Origin: Prado023 sp963788325
GTDB lineage: Bacteria; Actinomycetota; Actinomycetes; S36-B12; CAIYMF01
NCBI GenBank assembly: GCA_963788325.1
Contig: CAWBGJ010000012.1
Coordinates: forward strand, 91,076 to 155,075
Length of the DNA stretch: 64,000 nucleotides
Reading direction: 5' to 3'
This document shows, in pieces, positions 62,075 through 64,000 of this stretch; the first letter of the stretch is position 1; every line of letters begins with the position of its first letter. Position numbers and translations under genes: made by a program. A model generated the notes under the pieces. It was not told where the DNA came from. It saw only the letters and a program-made list of their open reading frames with translations, and ran no database searches.

Positions 62075-64000
62075 TCAGGCGATCGGGCCAACGGGGATGG
62101 CGACCCCGGCGGCTTGGGTCGTATCCCGGTCGTCGAGTCCGGGGACGGCCAGTTCCGGTGACCGGAACCAGTCCAGGAAGCCCAGGATGACCGCAGCGAT
62201 CACCGCGTAGCCCAGGAGGATCGCCAGGGGCTGGCCGATGTTGTTGCCGTCGAAGTAGAGCGTGTTGCGCAGCAGCAGGAAGGCGTTGCGCGGTGGCAGG
62301 AACGGGCCGACCTCGTCCCAGAAGGCGGTCAGGTAGGCGGCGCCGTTGGATCCGCCCGAGGACGGGTTGCCGAACTGGAGGATCACGATCAGGGTGACGA
62401 CGATGCCGGCGGGGCCCAGCACCCGGCGCAGCACGGCGGCGAACAGGGCCACGACCAGGATGATCAGCGACATGATCGGCCACGCCACCCAGAACGAGTC
62501 CTCCGGGATTCCCTGGAGCCAGTAGGTGGTAGCGAGGTCGAGCACCAGTCCGGTGCCGACTGCGAACCCGGCGAGCCAGGCCCCCCGCCAGCGGCCCGAG
62601 GCCGAGCCGACGGCCGTGGCCAGCAGCGCCGCCGACATGTAGCCACCGATCAGCAGCGCCACCAGCAGGGTGGCCACGACCAGGGCGAAGGGGTCCTTGG
62701 GTGCCAGCGGTGTGGGCGTGTAGGCCTTCACGCTCACGGTATCCCCCGCGGCACTGGCCGCCTGCTCGAAGTTGGCCGCGAGGTCCAGTGGTGCGATGTC
62801 GCTCATCGACGGGACCACCATCAGCTCGGTGCCGGAATCGCTGGTGATCAGGGCACCGTAGATCTCGGCCCGGTCGATGGCCTGGGTCGCCTCGGCCTGG
62901 GTGTCGTACTCGATGAGGTCCAGCGAGAACAGGTCGCCCTGGGCGGCTTGGGCCAGCGCGGGTGAGCCCACCACGCCGAACGGCATGTCCCGGGCCACGG
63001 GCTCATGCCCGGAGCTCATGTAGTTGAAGGCGAACAGCGTGGTGAGGATCAGTGAGAACCCGACCGGGGCCACGAGGTCCTTGGGCACGATCCGCCGGCG
63101 ACCCGACTCCGCGGAACCCCCGCCGGTCGCTGCGCCGGGTGCGGCCGCCGCTCCTCGTCGAGTCATCACGACGATGATCAGGAGGCTGACCAGCCCGTAG
63201 CCGAGAAGCACGGCCAAGGGCCCCACGATGTTGTTGGCGTCGAAGTACAGCACGTTGCGGTACAGCTCGACGGCGTGCCGTGGCGGGAACAGCGCGCCGA
63301 TCGTCTGCCAGTAGTTCGGGAGCAGCGCGACACCACCCCCACCGGCGCCGGCCCCGCCGATGACGATGAACAGCAGGGCGACGACCAGAGAGCCCAACCT
63401 GCCCACCAGGGCCTGGATCGCGACCGCCGACAGGCCCACGACCGCGGTGACCACGAACAGTGACAGCCACAACGGCAGCAGGCGGCCAGCGGGAATCGCG
63501 CCGAGGACCGGTCCTGCGGCGAGCGCGGTGATCAGCGAGACCGCCACGGCGAACGACAGGATGATCGCGATCCGCCCCCGTGCGGCGGCCTTCTGGCTGG
63601 CCGAGTACAGCAGCGAAGCGATCATGTAGCCACCCACCAGGGTGGGGAGCAGGAGCAGGCCCACCACGGCACCGGTCCGATCGGCAGTCGGCAGCGGCGC
63701 GACCACCGTGTTCGTGAAGGTCCGACTCGCCTGCTTGGCTGCGTCGGCGAAACCGGCCCGGAGGTACACCTCACCGAAGAAGCTCTTCGCCGGGACGGTC
63801 ACCAGGGTGTCGGTCGTCGAGCCCACGACGTAGCCGCCATAGATGTCGCCGTCCTCGGCGGCTGCCGTCAGGTCGGCCTCGTTCGCATAGGTCTGCAGGT
63901 CCAGGCTGTACTCCTGCTGCACGGCGCTGACGACCGGCGAGGGCCCGGTGACCCCGAACGGCATGTCCCGAGGGGCGAGCAGTTGAGCGTTGGCACATAG
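62075..64000 (-). CDS. YhgE/Pip or ABC2-like membrane protein, internally duplicated (5' partial)
   Basis: At least 640 aa; the frame stays open to the right edge, so the start is outside the window. Two homologous halves, each beginning with an exported domain (RDMPFGVTGPSPVVSAVQQE then DGDIYGGYVVG; and RDMPFGVVGSPALAQAAQGD then RAEIYGALITS) followed by about six TM helices with a late FPPRHAVELYRNVLYFDANN versus LPPRNAFLLLRNTLYFDGNN segment. This resembles YhgE/Pip-type permeases. Function unknown; possibly export of a cell-surface compound or pore assembly. Confidence 0.72.
   Translation of the reverse strand, partial: LCANAQLLAPRDMPFGVTGPSPVVSAVQQEYSLDLQTYANEADLTAAAEDGDIYGGYVVGSTTDTLVTVPAKSFFGEVYLRAGFADAAKQASRTFTNTVVAPLPTADRTGAVVGLLLLPTLVGGYMIASLLYSASQKAAARGRIAIILSFAVAVSLITALAAGPVLGAIPAGRLLPLWLSLFVVTAVVGLSAVAIQALVGRLGSLVVALLFIVIGGAGAGGGGVALLPNYWQTIGALFPPRHAVELYRNVLYFDANNIVGPLAVLLGYGLVSLLIIVVMTRRGAAAAPGAATGGGSAESGRRRIVPKDLVAPVGFSLILTTLFAFNYMSSGHEPVARDMPFGVVGSPALAQAAQGDLFSLDLIEYDTQAEATQAIDRAEIYGALITSDSGTELMVVPSMSDIAPLDLAANFEQAASAAGDTVSVKAYTPTPLAPKDPFALVVATLLVALLIGGYMSAALLATAVGSASGRWRGAWLAGFAVGTGLVLDLATTYWLQGIPEDSFWVAWPIMSLIILVVALFAAVLRRVLGPAGIVVTLIVILQFGNPSSGGSNGAAYLTAFWDEVGPFLPPRNAFLLLRNTLYFDGNNIGQPLAILLGYAVIAAVILGFLDWFRSPELAVPGLDDRDTTQAAGVAIPVGPIA

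Overview
The window is high-GC DNA with dense GTG/TTG starts. Its gene content points to an actinobacterium: DUF3107, MoeZ, DUF2332, DUF1003, a TMless MgtE_N/CBS protein, and a Tad pilus with a VWA-TadB fusion. I cannot assign a genus; a Propionibacteriales/Nocardioidaceae-like organism is plausible. Many genes are interrupted by small indels while both halves stay well conserved. I treat most of these as sequence or assembly errors and give one span per gene with a frameshift note.

0-10 kb is ordinary metabolism and transport. It holds the start of a glycogen phosphorylase, DUF1003, an MgtE_N/CBS protein, a broken AbiEi-like gene, an EamA transporter, a coupled pair of CoA-ester lyases, a CDF metal transporter, an acyl-CoA dehydrogenase and DUF2332. 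10-17 kb is a conserved actinobacterial block: orphan ParA, a small zinc-ribbon protein, DEAD-box helicase RhlE, a ferritin-like protein, DUF3107 and TetR. From memory its order and relative strands match Mycobacterium tuberculosis Rv3208-Rv3213c. The next member of that block, moeZ (Rv3206c), is found here only at 55 kb.

The 17-55 kb interval between TetR and moeZ is therefore mostly accessory. It starts with repeats and a broken AbiEi/DUF559 gene, then a frameshifted glycosyltransferase-epimerase-methyltransferase trio, a low-molecular-weight phosphatase, VapBC, a caspase-like protease coupled to a three-TM protein, an alpha/beta hydrolase and a MazF remnant. A surface-glycan locus follows (27.9-47.8 kb). 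A FlaA1/PglF-like dehydratase, an aminotransferase and a PglC-like phosphoglycosyltransferase probably make and load the first sugar. A WbpA/B/E/D/I-like set probably makes a 2,3-diacetamido-uronic acid. Wzx, glycosyltransferases, methyltransferases and large multi-TM proteins complete the locus. One long minus-strand run starts at two Flp pilin genes and continues through the glycan genes, which suggests shared expression of pilin and glycan functions.

48-59 kb encodes a Tad/Flp pilus: CpaB, TadZ, TadA, VWA-TadB, TadC and two Flp pilins on the minus strand; two TadE-like proteins and a TadG-like protein on the plus strand after moeZ. The window ends with a large flippase-like protein carrying a degenerate kinase-like region and a duplicated YhgE/Pip-like membrane protein cut by the right edge.

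The strongest non-coding signal is an apparently unnamed repeat element present twice (10081-10253 and 17377-17551). Each element has four copies of a ~25-bp motif in the order direct, direct, inverted, inverted, with 51-52 bp between same-orientation copies. The pair flanks the ParA-to-TetR block.
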